From: Clostridiaceae bacterium
Lineage (GTDB): Bacteria > Bacillota > Clostridia > Lachnospirales > Lachnospiraceae
Direction of reading: 5' to 3'
Length of the DNA stretch: 64,000 bases
Assembly: GCA_910575795.1 (NCBI GenBank)
Contig: CAJTGE010000014.1
Location: forward strand, 1 to 64,000
Every line of letters starts with the position of its first letter. Position 1 is the stretch's first letter. A program made the translations under genes and the position numbers. Under the pieces are notes generated by a model. The model searched no databases. It was not told the origin of the DNA and saw only the letters and a list, made by a program, of their open reading frames with translations. Shown piece by piece: positions 33,886 through 41,970 of the stretch.

Positions 33886-33944
33886 TCCAACGGAACCCCG
33901 CTCCCGCTCGGAGAAAAGCGCAGCGGGAGCGGGGTTCCGTTGGA
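33886..33944. repeat. Perfect 23-bp GC-rich inverted repeat
   Basis: Arms 33886-33908 and 33922-33944 are exact reverse complements around a 13-nt loop (centre ACCCCGCTCCCGCT / AGCGGGAGCGGGGT). It is outside any transcript with a T run, so it is a repeat core rather than an obvious terminator. Confidence 0.75.
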
Positions 33945-34159
33945 TACAGGAGCTGGCGACGGCGGCCTCCCCACGATAAACAATCGTCCGCTTAACTAAA
34001 CCCCATTGGTTCAGATAATCTCTGAACGGTTACGGCATACGGCCATTTAGAATCGCTTCGCGATGGGCCGTATGCCCGCGGCCACTACACTTTCATACGG
34101 TCAGCGCAAGCATTGCGCTGACCTGTCTGAACTGTTACTCATGTATACAAAAAATCCCC

Positions 34160-34199
34160 TTGCTTATTTTGGAATTTGTATTATAATACTACATGTAGT
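34160..34199 (+). promoter_or_regulatory. nrdD promoter with overlapping dyad
   Basis: TTGCTT (34160-34165), 16 bp, TATAAT (34182-34187). The perfect dyad ACTACATGTAGT (34188-34199) covers the expected start site. Its position suits an NrdR-type repressor box, though it does not match the textbook NrdR consensus closely. Confidence 0.6.
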
Positions 34200-34238
34200 T
34201 TTCGGACACAAATCAAATACAAGATAGCGGAGGCAAAC

Positions 34239-36401
34239 ATGAATATCATCAAGCGAAGCGGTATGGAAACTCCTTTTGACGCCATTAAAATAAAGGAGGC
34301 CGTAACGAAAGCAAACGCCACAGTTCACGAGGCAGACCGCCTTTCTGAGGCCCAGATCAAGGCAGTTACCGAGCAGGTGACGGAACTTTGCATTCAGATG
34401 AAACGCAGCCCCAGCGTAGAGGAGATCCAGGATCTTGTAGAGGAGGAGATCATGAAGCAGGACGCCTATAAGGTCGCGTCCAATTATATCACTTACCGCT
34501 ACAAGCGCGAGCTGATCCGCAAGTCCAACTCCACGGACAAGCAGATCCTTTCCCTGCTCGAGTGCAACAATGAGGAGGTTCTCCAGGAAAACTCCAATAA
34601 AAATCCGGTTGTGAACAGTGTGCAGCGGGATTATATGGCCGGCGAGGTCAGCAAGGATATTACAAAGCGTTTCCTGCTTCCCCAGGATATCGTGGAAGCC
34701 CATGAAAAGGGCATTATCCATTTCCACGACGCGGATTACTTTGCGCAGCACATGCATAACTGCTGTCTGGTCAATTTAGAAGATATGCTGCAGAACGGCA
34801 CGATTATAAGCGAAACCATGATCGAGCGCCCGCACAGCTTTTCCACAGCGTGCAACATCGCGACGCAGGCGATCGCCCAGATCGCCAGTTCCCAGTACGG
34901 CGGGCAGAGCATCACGCTCTCCCACATCGCCCCCTTTGTACAGGTGAGCCGTGAGAAATTCCGCCGCGAGGTCCGCCAGGAGCTTGAGGCGCAGAACCTC
35001 CCGGCCAATGATGAGACGGTCGCCAGTATGGCTGAGATGCGCGTCAAGCGCGAGATCGTGCAGGGTGTCCAGATGATCCAGTACCAGGTAATCACACTGA
35101 TGACCACAAACGGCCAGGCGCCCTTTGTCACCGTATTTATGTATTTAAACGAAGTACCCGAGGGACAGACCCGGGACGATCTGGCCCTGATTATTGAGGA
35201 GATGCTGCGCCAGCGGATCCAGGGCGTTAAAAATGAAGCCGGCGTGTATATCACTCCCGCCTTCCCCAAGCTGATTTATGTCCTGGAGGAGGACAACATC
35301 CGCGAGGGAAGCCGCTACTGGGAGCTCACGAAGCTGGCCGCGAAGTGTACCGCCAGACGCCTCGTCCCGGACTATATTTCCGAGAAAATCATGAAGGAAT
35401 TAAAGGACGGAAACTGCTATCCCTGCATGGGCTGCCGCTCCTTCCTCACCGTATACCGCGAGCCGGACGGGCAGCCGAAGTTTTACGGGCGCTTTAACCA
35501 GGGCGTTGTGACCATCAATCTCGTGGACGCCGCCTGCTCCTCCGGGCAGGATATGGACAAATTCTGGGAGATACTGGAGGAGCGCCTCAACCTGTGCCAC
35601 CGCGCCCTGATGTGCCGCCACAACCGCTTAAAGGGCACGCCCTCGGATGTGGCTCCCATCCTGTGGCAGAACGGCGCGCTGGCCCGCTTAAAGAAGGGAG
35701 AGACCATTGACAGCCTGCTCTACGGCGGTTACTCCACGATCTCCCTCGGGTATGCCGGCCTGTGCGAATGCGTCCGCTATATGACAGGCTGCTCCCACAC
35801 GAACCCGGAGGCCACGCCCTTTGCCCTGGAGATTATGAATCACCTGAATGATTCCTGCAAAAAATGGGCGGCGGAGTCCAATATTGCTTTCAGCCTCTAT
35901 GGGACGCCGCTGGAATCCACGACCTATAAGTTTGCCAAATGCCTTCAGGACCGCTTTGGAGTCATTCCAGGCGTGACGGATAAGAATTACATCACCAACA
36001 GCTACCACATCCATGTGACAGAGCCGATCAACGCGTTTGACAAGCTGACCTTTGAGGCGCAGTTCCAGAAGCTCTCCCCGGGCGGCGCGATCAGCTACGT
36101 GGAAGTTCCGAATATGCAGGACAACATCGAGGCCGTCCTGGCCGTCATGCAGCATATTTATGATCACATCATGTACGCGGAGCTCAACACCAAGAGCGAC
36201 TACTGCCAGTGCTGCGGCTATGACGGCGAGATACGCATCATTGAGGACGACCACAATAAGCTGATCTGGGAGTGCCCAAAATGCGGCAACCGGAATCAGG
36301 AAAAGATGAATGTGGCCAGGCGCACCTGCGGCTACATCGGAACCCAGTTCTGGAATCAGGGACGCACACAGGAGATACGGGAGCGGGTGCTGCACCTTTA
36401 A
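34239..36401 (+). CDS. nrdD: Anaerobic (class III) ribonucleoside-triphosphate reductase
   Basis: A 720-residue glycyl radical enzyme that reduces NTPs to dNTPs with formate as electron source. The N-terminal ATP-cone (residues 1-90, IIKRSGMETPFDAIKIKEAV) is the allosteric activity site. The middle has the glycyl radical barrel with the active-site region CYPCMGCRSFL. A C-terminal zinc site is formed by CQCCGYDGEI and CPKCGN, and the radical glycine is about G698 in RRTCGYIGTQFW. GCGGAGGCAAAC precedes ATG 34239. The activase gene follows 30 bp downstream. Confidence 0.97.
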   Translation: MNIIKRSGMETPFDAIKIKEAVTKANATVHEADRLSEAQIKAVTEQVTELCIQMKRSPSVEEIQDLVEEEIMKQDAYKVASNYITYRYKRELIRKSNSTDKQILSLLECNNEEVLQENSNKNPVVNSVQRDYMAGEVSKDITKRFLLPQDIVEAHEKGIIHFHDADYFAQHMHNCCLVNLEDMLQNGTIISETMIERPHSFSTACNIATQAIAQIASSQYGGQSITLSHIAPFVQVSREKFRREVRQELEAQNLPANDETVASMAEMRVKREIVQGVQMIQYQVITLMTTNGQAPFVTVFMYLNEVPEGQTRDDLALIIEEMLRQRIQGVKNEAGVYITPAFPKLIYVLEEDNIREGSRYWELTKLAAKCTARRLVPDYISEKIMKELKDGNCYPCMGCRSFLTVYREPDGQPKFYGRFNQGVVTINLVDAACSSGQDMDKFWEILEERLNLCHRALMCRHNRLKGTPSDVAPILWQNGALARLKKGETIDSLLYGGYSTISLGYAGLCECVRYMTGCSHTNPEATPFALEIMNHLNDSCKKWAAESNIAFSLYGTPLESTTYKFAKCLQDRFGVIPGVTDKNYITNSYHIHVTEPINAFDKLTFEAQFQKLSPGGAISYVEVPNMQDNIEAVLAVMQHIYDHIMYAELNTKSDYCQCCGYDGEIRIIEDDHNKLIWECPKCGNRNQEKMNVARRTCGYIGTQFWNQGRTQEIRERVLHL

Positions 36402-36431
36402 GCTTCCGGCCCCGGAAAGGATGGGACACAG

Positions 36432-36941
36432 ATGAAATATGCGGATATAAAATATTGCGACATTGCGAACGGCCTCGGCGTCCGTACCAGCCTTTTTGTA
36501 TCCGGCTGCACCCACCGCTGTAAGGGCTGTTTCAATGAAATTGCCTGGGATTTTGATTACGGCGCGGAATTTACCGAAGAGACGATACAGGCGCTCCTTG
36601 ACTCCTGCAGGCCCCCCTATATACGCGGGCTCTCGCTCCTGGGCGGCGAGCCCATGGAGCCTGTCAACCAGCGGGCGCTCCTGCCGCTCCTTCTGCGCTT
36701 TAAGGAGGAGTTCCCGCAAAAGGATATCTGGTGCTATACAGGCTATACGTACGAAACAGACCTCAAAAACCCCGAAGGCAGGGCCAGATGCGAGGTCACG
36801 GACGCATTCCTAAACTGCGTCGATATCCTCGTAGACGGCGAATTCGACCAGGAGCAGTACGACATCAGCCTCAAATTCCGCGGAAGCGCGAACCAGCGCG
36901 TCCTCCAGTTAAAAAAAGAAGGCTGCCCCGAGCTCTTTTGA
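36432..36941 (+). CDS. nrdG: Anaerobic ribonucleotide reductase activating protein
   Basis: A 169-residue radical SAM protein that installs the glycyl radical on NrdD. The 4Fe-4S cysteines C26, C30 and C33 are in SGCTHRCKGCFN, and the SAM-binding GGE is in LSLLGGEPMEPVNQ. Length and order are normal. It is cotranscribed with nrdD (30-bp gap, GGAAAGGATGGGACACAG before the ATG) and closed by the hairpin at 36989-37031. Confidence 0.96.
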   Translation: MKYADIKYCDIANGLGVRTSLFVSGCTHRCKGCFNEIAWDFDYGAEFTEETIQALLDSCRPPYIRGLSLLGGEPMEPVNQRALLPLLLRFKEEFPQKDIWCYTGYTYETDLKNPEGRARCEVTDAFLNCVDILVDGEFDQEQYDISLKFRGSANQRVLQLKKEGCPELF

Positions 36942-36988
36942 AGCGTTTCCCTGGAAATACGGGCGGCTGGCGGCGTTTTTGCCGGATA

Positions 36989-37031
36989 AAAACCGCGGCG
37001 TCAACCAATACCTGATTGACGCCACGGTTTT
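36989..37031. terminator. Bidirectional terminator between nrdG and the GH32 gene
   Basis: AAAACCGCGGCGTCAA (36989-37004) pairs with TTGACGCCACGGTTTT (37016-37031), one mismatch. T runs follow on both strands, so it serves both convergent genes. Confidence 0.85.
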
Positions 37032-37041
37032 TTTATCCACT

Positions 37042-38526
37042 TTAATCTAATACAATCTCATATTTTTCCACATCCAGCAGAACCGCCCCGTCCGACTCAA
37101 ACGTGATGCCATCCGCCTCCTGCGGCGTGTACAGGCATGCGCTCATCACCTGCTCCCCGTCGTTGATAAACACCTCCACGGAAAACCGATCCATCACAAT
37201 CCGCAGCTTCAGCCTTCCGCCCTGATCCCGCACCGGCGCTTTGCGGCTTGAAACGATGTTATAGCGGTAGCCGGAATCCGTCCGGTCAAGGCAGACCGTG
37301 TTCTCGCGCGGATCAAAGATGATCGCCGTCCTGTAGGACTCATTCTCCGCGATATGGACAGCGACAGAGCGCGGCAGCTCCTCTCCGTCCGGAACACGAA
37401 ACTCAGCGGTCATGTCGAGAACGCGCCCTTCGACACCGGGAAGCTTTGTCCTCCCCTCAAGCCGCGCCCCCTTGTGCACAACCGGGTTGGCGCGGCGGGA
37501 AAGGAGCTCCCGGACGGGCGTCTGGATCAGATGCCCGTCCACAAGGGACAGCTCCCTGGGAAGCGTCATCATGCCCGCCCACTTTGTCCCATGGGGATGA
37601 AAATGGCTGGTCTCCCAGGACTGCATCCAGGCGATCATAATCCGCCGCCCGTCCGGCGCTTCTAACGTCTGGGGGGCGTAGAAATCCAGGCCGTAATCCA
37701 CTGCCGCAATCTCCTCCCGGGTAAAGGAATGCGCCGTCTTATCATAGTTTCCGATCAGGCAGATAACGTCGTTTCCGTTGTGAAACGTAAGGCCCTCCGC
37801 GCGCATCTCCTGGGGCGAAACGAGCATCACCCCTTTTCCCGCGAGCTCAAACAAATCCGGGCATTCCCACATCCGCCCATGCTTATTTCCCGAGCGGTCG
37901 AGCATGGATACATAGCTCCACTGAAATCCGTCCGGGCTGGTAAACAAAAGCACCGCGCCGCTGCCGTCCTCTGTCCTGTTCCCGACTACCGCATAATAGC
38001 AGCCCTCTTCCCTGTCCCACCACAGCTTCGGATCGCGGAAATCAGACGCGCTGCACCCCTCTGGCAGCATTTCGGCGGAGATAACCGGGTTGTTCTCATA
38101 TTTGACATACTCCACCCCGTCTCCGTAAGCCATGCACTGGGTCTGGCGGCACTGCGGCGAATTATCCTTTCCCCGGACGCCTGTATACATGATCAGATGC
38201 CTGCCGTCCGGCGTCTGCGCCGCGCTTCCCGAAAAACAGCCCTGCCCGTCGTACTCCTGATCCGGCGCAAGGGAAGCCGGCAGACGCTCCCATTGGAGCA
38301 AATCCGTACTTTTCACATGCCCCCAGTGCATGGGGCCCCAATTGATGTCATACGGATGATACTGGTAGAACAGATGATACTCCCCTTTGTAAACCGAAAA
38401 TCCGTTGGGGTCGTTCAGCCAGCCCACCGCAGGCGTAACATGGAACAGAGGGCGCTCCTGGGGGCTTATCTGATCTCCGTATTTCGTTTCATAGCTTCTT
38501 GCCTCAGTCAGTTTACTGCTCTTCAT
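37042..38526 (-). CDS. GH32 beta-fructofuranosidase (sucrose-6-P hydrolase/fructanase)
   Basis: A 494-residue GH32 enzyme without a signal peptide, so it acts in the cytoplasm. The five-blade propeller has the nucleophile Asp39 in VGWLNDPNGFSV, the transition-state Asp in SDFRDPKLWW, and the acid/base Glu in MWECPDLFEL. The C-terminal beta-sandwich includes LKLRIVMDRFSVEVFINDGE. It would cleave sucrose or short fructo-oligosaccharides brought in by the ABC system at 39764-43335. There is no PTS in the window, so a sucrose-phosphate substrate is less likely. Start 38526 has GAGGTAATAAC; the ATG six codons upstream lacks one. An operator for the LacI regulator lies 62 bp ahead. Confidence 0.92.
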   Translation of the reverse strand: MKSSKLTEARSYETKYGDQISPQERPLFHVTPAVGWLNDPNGFSVYKGEYHLFYQYHPYDINWGPMHWGHVKSTDLLQWERLPASLAPDQEYDGQGCFSGSAAQTPDGRHLIMYTGVRGKDNSPQCRQTQCMAYGDGVEYVKYENNPVISAEMLPEGCSASDFRDPKLWWDREEGCYYAVVGNRTEDGSGAVLLFTSPDGFQWSYVSMLDRSGNKHGRMWECPDLFELAGKGVMLVSPQEMRAEGLTFHNGNDVICLIGNYDKTAHSFTREEIAAVDYGLDFYAPQTLEAPDGRRIMIAWMQSWETSHFHPHGTKWAGMMTLPRELSLVDGHLIQTPVRELLSRRANPVVHKGARLEGRTKLPGVEGRVLDMTAEFRVPDGEELPRSVAVHIAENESYRTAIIFDPRENTVCLDRTDSGYRYNIVSSRKAPVRDQGGRLKLRIVMDRFSVEVFINDGEQVMSACLYTPQEADGITFESDGAVLLDVEKYEIVLD

Positions 38527-38587
38527 GTTATTACCTCGATTCATAACTTTCCTTTCCCTTGCGCCTTAGGCGCCTTAATGTTCATTT

Positions 38588-38601
38588 TGGAACCGGTTCC
38601 A
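38588..38601. promoter_or_regulatory. LacI-family operator O1
   Basis: A perfect palindrome TGGAACCGGTTCCA between the lacI-type gene and the GH32 gene. It matches the two sites at 43363-43376 and 43428-43441. Confidence 0.8.
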
Positions 38602-38620
38602 CATACGCGGCCACCCCGCT

Positions 38621-39613
38621 TTACAGGGTGGTCTCGCCCGGAATCAGGGAAACCGGCAGCTTAATCTTCTTATTCTTCAGAGGCTTTCCGTCAATTAAGT
38701 CAACCACCAGTTTCACAGCCTCCCTTGCCAGCCGCTCGATCGGCTGCGCAATGATGGTGACGCGCGGGCGTATCAGCCTCACTCCGTTCGTTCCGTCATA
38801 CGACACCAGCTTAAGCTCCTCCGGAATGCGCTTTTTGCGGGCTCCCGCCCACTGGTGCACAGCCATAACCGTGAGATCCGTGGCAAATATCCCGTCCACA
38901 TCCGGGTACGCCTCAAATATCTCATCCGCCACCTTCTGATAATAGCTGTAGTCTGACAGATGCCACTTGATATAGAAGGGACTGCACCGGATCCCCGCGC
39001 CGCTCAGAACATCCTTAAAGATTCTATGGCGCTCGCTCGACGGCGTCGCGACCTTATCCTCTCCCCGGACACCCATAAGCTGGACCACATGCCGGCATCC
39101 GGAGCGGATCATCTCCGCCGCTGCCATAAGCCCTCCCGACTCGTGGTCAGACGATACACAGGGGATATGTTCCCCCAGATCCCGGTCCATCGCCACAATC
39201 GGCATATCCACATCCGCGTATAAGGTGACATCCAGCGCTGTGTGCGCTCCGAAAATAATCCCGTCCACTCTCTGCTGTTTGAGCATCTCTAAGTATCGGC
39301 GCTCATAGTTTTGTTCGTAATACGTATTGCAGATCATGGTCTGATAGCCCATCTCGCACAGCACCGACTCCGAAGCGCTGACAAACTGCGCAAAAAACGG
39401 ATGCGCCATCTCCGGCACAATCACAGCCACAATCCCGCTTTTGCGGAAAAACAGATTCCTCGCTCTCTCATTCGGGGTATAATTCAGAGTCTCAATCGAG
39501 GCCTGAATCTTTTTTCTGGTCTCATCCTTGACATAGCCCTTACCGCTCAGCACGCGCGAAACGGTCCCTACTCCTACATTCGCATGCTTTGCAACATCCT
39601 GAATTGTAACCAT
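38621..39613 (-). CDS. LacI-family transcriptional repressor
   Basis: A 330-residue regulator. The N-terminal helix-turn-helix is TIQDVAKHANVGVGTVSRVL and the hinge LNYTPNERARNLFF. The periplasmic-binding-like effector domain includes GIVAVIVPEMAHPFFAQFVS and DGIFATDLTVMAVHQWAGAR. It should repress the adjacent sugar genes and be released by a sugar or sugar phosphate, judging by three matching operator palindromes ahead of the GH32 and binding-protein genes. It lies between the permeases and the hydrolase on the same strand. Confidence 0.93.
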   Translation of the reverse strand: MVTIQDVAKHANVGVGTVSRVLSGKGYVKDETRKKIQASIETLNYTPNERARNLFFRKSGIVAVIVPEMAHPFFAQFVSASESVLCEMGYQTMICNTYYEQNYERRYLEMLKQQRVDGIIFGAHTALDVTLYADVDMPIVAMDRDLGEHIPCVSSDHESGGLMAAAEMIRSGCRHVVQLMGVRGEDKVATPSSERHRIFKDVLSGAGIRCSPFYIKWHLSDYSYYQKVADEIFEAYPDVDGIFATDLTVMAVHQWAGARKKRIPEELKLVSYDGTNGVRLIRPRVTIIAQPIERLAREAVKLVVDLIDGKPLKNKKIKLPVSLIPGETTL

Positions 39614-39763
39614 AATACCTAAAATCTAAAACCTAAATCCCAAACCGCCGCCGCAGGCAGGATATCCCCTCCTGCTCCAGCCTCCATATACAGGCCAGCC
39701 TGTCTGAAACAAGCTCTGGTAAACCATGCTATCCAGTTTACTTCGTTTTTCGGCATTTGTCAA

Positions 39764-40612
39764 TCAGCCCTTGATACCGGAAGAAGCGATTCCTTCAATA
39801 TAATACTTCTGCATGAAAATGAACATTACCAGCATCGGAATCGCGGATACCACCAGAGCCGCCATGATCGCGCTGTAGTGGATCGGCTGCGTTCCGAAGA
39901 AGACCTGGATCGCGAGCTGGATGGTACGCTTGCTCTCGCCTGTCATAACCAGGAACGGCCACATAAAGTCATTCCAGTGCGCCACGAAATCAAGGATAAA
40001 CACAGTCGCATACACCGTCTTGGAAATCGGCATAACTACGGTAAAGAAGGTGCGGATCGGGCTGCTGCCGTCGATGGACGCCGCCTCCAGGAGCTCATCC
40101 GGAATATCGCAGAAGAACTGGCGGAACATATAAATCGAGAAACACTTGGCGATAAAGGGCACCACCAGGGCCGGGAGCTTATTCACCCAGCCGATCTGGG
40201 ACATTTCAATGTAAAGCGGCAACATGATTGCTTCCATGGGCATTACCATCAGCGCAACGATAAAGCTGAGCATCAGGCCCCGGCCTTTGAAATCAAATTT
40301 TGCCAGCGCATAGCCGCAGATCGAGTTGAGCAGAAGGTCAAACACCAGAATCAGCGCAATGTAGACGAGCGTATTTTTAAATACCTGCGCCATGTTAAGG
40401 CGTGAGAACACCTCTGCAAAGTTATTTAAGGATGCGTCAACCGGAATAAAGGTGGCGATGGAGTTCATATTTGCAAAGATCTCCGCCTCCGGCTTCAGTG
40501 ACGCGGATATCATCCAGATTAAAGGAGATACAAAAATGATACCAATGATGATATTTCCCGCATAGAATAAAAATTTAGTCAGGAATTTCGACGCTTTCAT
40601 AGAACCTGTCAT
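39764..40612 (-). CDS. Carbohydrate ABC transporter permease (MalG type)
   Basis: A 282-residue inner-membrane permease of the CUT1 class with six helices. The EAA loop reads EAASIDGSSPIRTFFTVVMPISK, where it docks the ATPase. The end (MQKYYIEGIASSGIKG) is the standard MalG tail. AAAGGAGGATAAGAAA precedes ATG 40612; the longer frame to 40711 overlaps the partner permease and is not used. No ATPase gene is present, so a shared MsmK/MsiK-type ATPase is expected elsewhere. Confidence 0.94.
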   Translation of the reverse strand: MTGSMKASKFLTKFLFYAGNIIIGIIFVSPLIWMISASLKPEAEIFANMNSIATFIPVDASLNNFAEVFSRLNMAQVFKNTLVYIALILVFDLLLNSICGYALAKFDFKGRGLMLSFIVALMVMPMEAIMLPLYIEMSQIGWVNKLPALVVPFIAKCFSIYMFRQFFCDIPDELLEAASIDGSSPIRTFFTVVMPISKTVYATVFILDFVAHWNDFMWPFLVMTGESKRTIQLAIQVFFGTQPIHYSAIMAALVVSAIPMLVMFIFMQKYYIEGIASSGIKG

Positions 40613-40629
40613 TTTCTTATCCTCCTTTC

Positions 40630-41529
40630 TTAATCCGTAGCCGCAATCAGCTTCTTCATGGACAGGGACATCACAACTACGATGATGAAGAACACGGTTG
40701 CCACCGCGCACGCGTAGCCGAAGTTACCCTGCTGGAAGCCCTGGGTATAAATGTAATAAACCAGTGTCTTTGTGCTGTTCTTCGGGCCGCCCTGCGTCAT
40801 AACGTACGGCTGTGTGAACAGCTTCATAGCCTGAATCATGGTGATCATGACCACGTACTTGATAGTTCCCTTAAGGCCCGGCAGCGTGATATAGAGGAAC
40901 TGCTGCACCTTGGTGGCCCCGTCCACGGACGCCGCCTCATACTGATCCCTGGGAATCCCCTGAAGGCCGGCCAGGAAAATCATCATCTGATAACCGGCGC
41001 CCTGCCAGCCCGACATGAAGATAATCGCATTCATCGCCGTTTTCGGGTTACTCAAAAAGTTGATCGGCTCCAGCCCGATACTCACCAGAAGCGAGTTGAT
41101 AAGGCCCGTATTCGGATTGGAGTTGTAAAGCACGGTCCACAGAATCGAGATAACAACCATAGAGGTAAGCTGCGGACTGAAATACATGGTACGGAAAATG
41201 GCTACCCCGCGAAACTTGGAGGAAACCAGCATGGCCAGCGCCAATGCCAGAACACACTGGAACGGAACAACCAGAACCGTAAAGTAAACCGTATTCTTGA
41301 GCGACAGCCAGAAATTTTCGTCGGTAAACAGCTTCGTATAATTCTGCAGGCCGATAAACTTAATGTTATCCGGCCTTACAATCTGATATTGAAACAGAGA
41401 ATAGCGGATGGTATATACAATCGGCACCACCAGAAATGCAATCAGCAAAAACATGGCAGGCAGGCTGAATACATAAGCGGCGACGCGCTCATTTTTCTTT
41501 CTCCCCGGCAGACTGGCCTTATTCGACAT
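40630..41529 (-). CDS. Carbohydrate ABC transporter permease (MalF type)
   Basis: A 299-residue CUT1 permease with six helices after a short cytoplasmic lead. YVFSLPAMFLLIAFLVVPIV is TM1, and the EAA loop is YEAASVDGATKVQQFLYITL. GAGGGGAAAAAT precedes ATG 41529. The frame runs on to 41778, but that lead crosses a hairpin and a repeat and has no coding look. It pairs with the MalG-type protein 17 bp downstream. Confidence 0.94.
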   Translation of the reverse strand: MSNKASLPGRKKNERVAAYVFSLPAMFLLIAFLVVPIVYTIRYSLFQYQIVRPDNIKFIGLQNYTKLFTDENFWLSLKNTVYFTVLVVPFQCVLALALAMLVSSKFRGVAIFRTMYFSPQLTSMVVISILWTVLYNSNPNTGLINSLLVSIGLEPINFLSNPKTAMNAIIFMSGWQGAGYQMMIFLAGLQGIPRDQYEAASVDGATKVQQFLYITLPGLKGTIKYVVMITMIQAMKLFTQPYVMTQGGPKNSTKTLVYYIYTQGFQQGNFGYACAVATVFFIIVVVMSLSMKKLIAATD

Positions 41530-41678
41530 ATTTTTCCCCTCTTTCTTTTGGCCTCTTGTGCGTGCTTCCCATATACCGGACAAGCTGTACACAAGGCCCC
41601 ATTTTGTTAAAATCAACCGTTCAGACGCCGCGGCGGCCGGCAAAAACCTGCCGCACAAAACGCCGTTTCCTGATAAGA

Positions 41679-41712
41679 AAAGAGCCGCACCGCATCGCGG
41701 GTGCGGCTCTCT
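41679..41712 (-). terminator. Attenuating hairpin between binding-protein and permease genes
   Basis: AGAGCCGCACC (41681-41691) / GGTGCGGCTCT (41700-41710), perfect 11 bp, with A/T tracts on each side. It is placed where partial termination or RNA stabilisation would raise binding protein over permeases. Together with the repeat at 41778-41926 it fills the 440-bp gap. Confidence 0.7.
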
Positions 41713-41777
41713 TTTCCGTCCGGCCTTCCCTGCGCCTGAAACGCAGGGGATGAGCCGGACAAACACCTCATTTAACA

Positions 41778-41926
41778 TAACAGTTCAGACGGCGGGGAAT
41801 GTGAAGGAAATTTTGGCGTTAAGCTTGCTTAAAAGCCAAAATTTTCTCCAGATTCCACATTGGATGGACATCCGATGCTTTTTGTCCGGCGCAGACGGGC
41901 AAGAAGATGCCCCTTCTGAACTGTTA
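41778..41926. repeat. GTTCAGA-family element (about 149 bp, inverted ends)
   Basis: It starts TAACAGTTCAGACGG and ends TTCTGAACTGTTA. Inside is a strong hairpin (GAAATTTTGGC and GCCAAAATTTTC). It shares its ends with repeats at 22444, 33622-34138 and 43738 and looks like a MITE or REP-like unit. Confidence 0.6.
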
Positions 41927-41970
41927 CCATTTAACTGCAGCAGCTCCCAATGTTCCGCTGTTACTCCCCT

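Larger units (their letters stand above)
33622..34138. repeat. Composite repeat island with inverted ends
   Basis: The gene-free stretch 33495-34238 is filled by nested repeats. Outer pieces GTAACGGTTCAGATAACCTC (33622 on) and its inverted partner CTCTGAACGGTTAC (ending 34034) enclose a MITE-B and a long GC palindrome. A further GTTCAGA-type block with a GCATACGGCC/GGCCGTATGC hairpin runs to 34138. The right half (about 33925-34137) recurs in rearranged form at 43610-43830. No coding frame is supported. Confidence 0.65.

Noticed and set aside
35688-36719. 343-codon open frame on the minus strand
   Set aside because: It is the antisense shadow of nrdD and nrdG, whose motifs and ribosome binding sites are clear on the plus strand.
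37729-38664. 311-codon plus-strand open frame
   Set aside because: Antisense to the GH32 gene, biased composition, no ribosome binding site.
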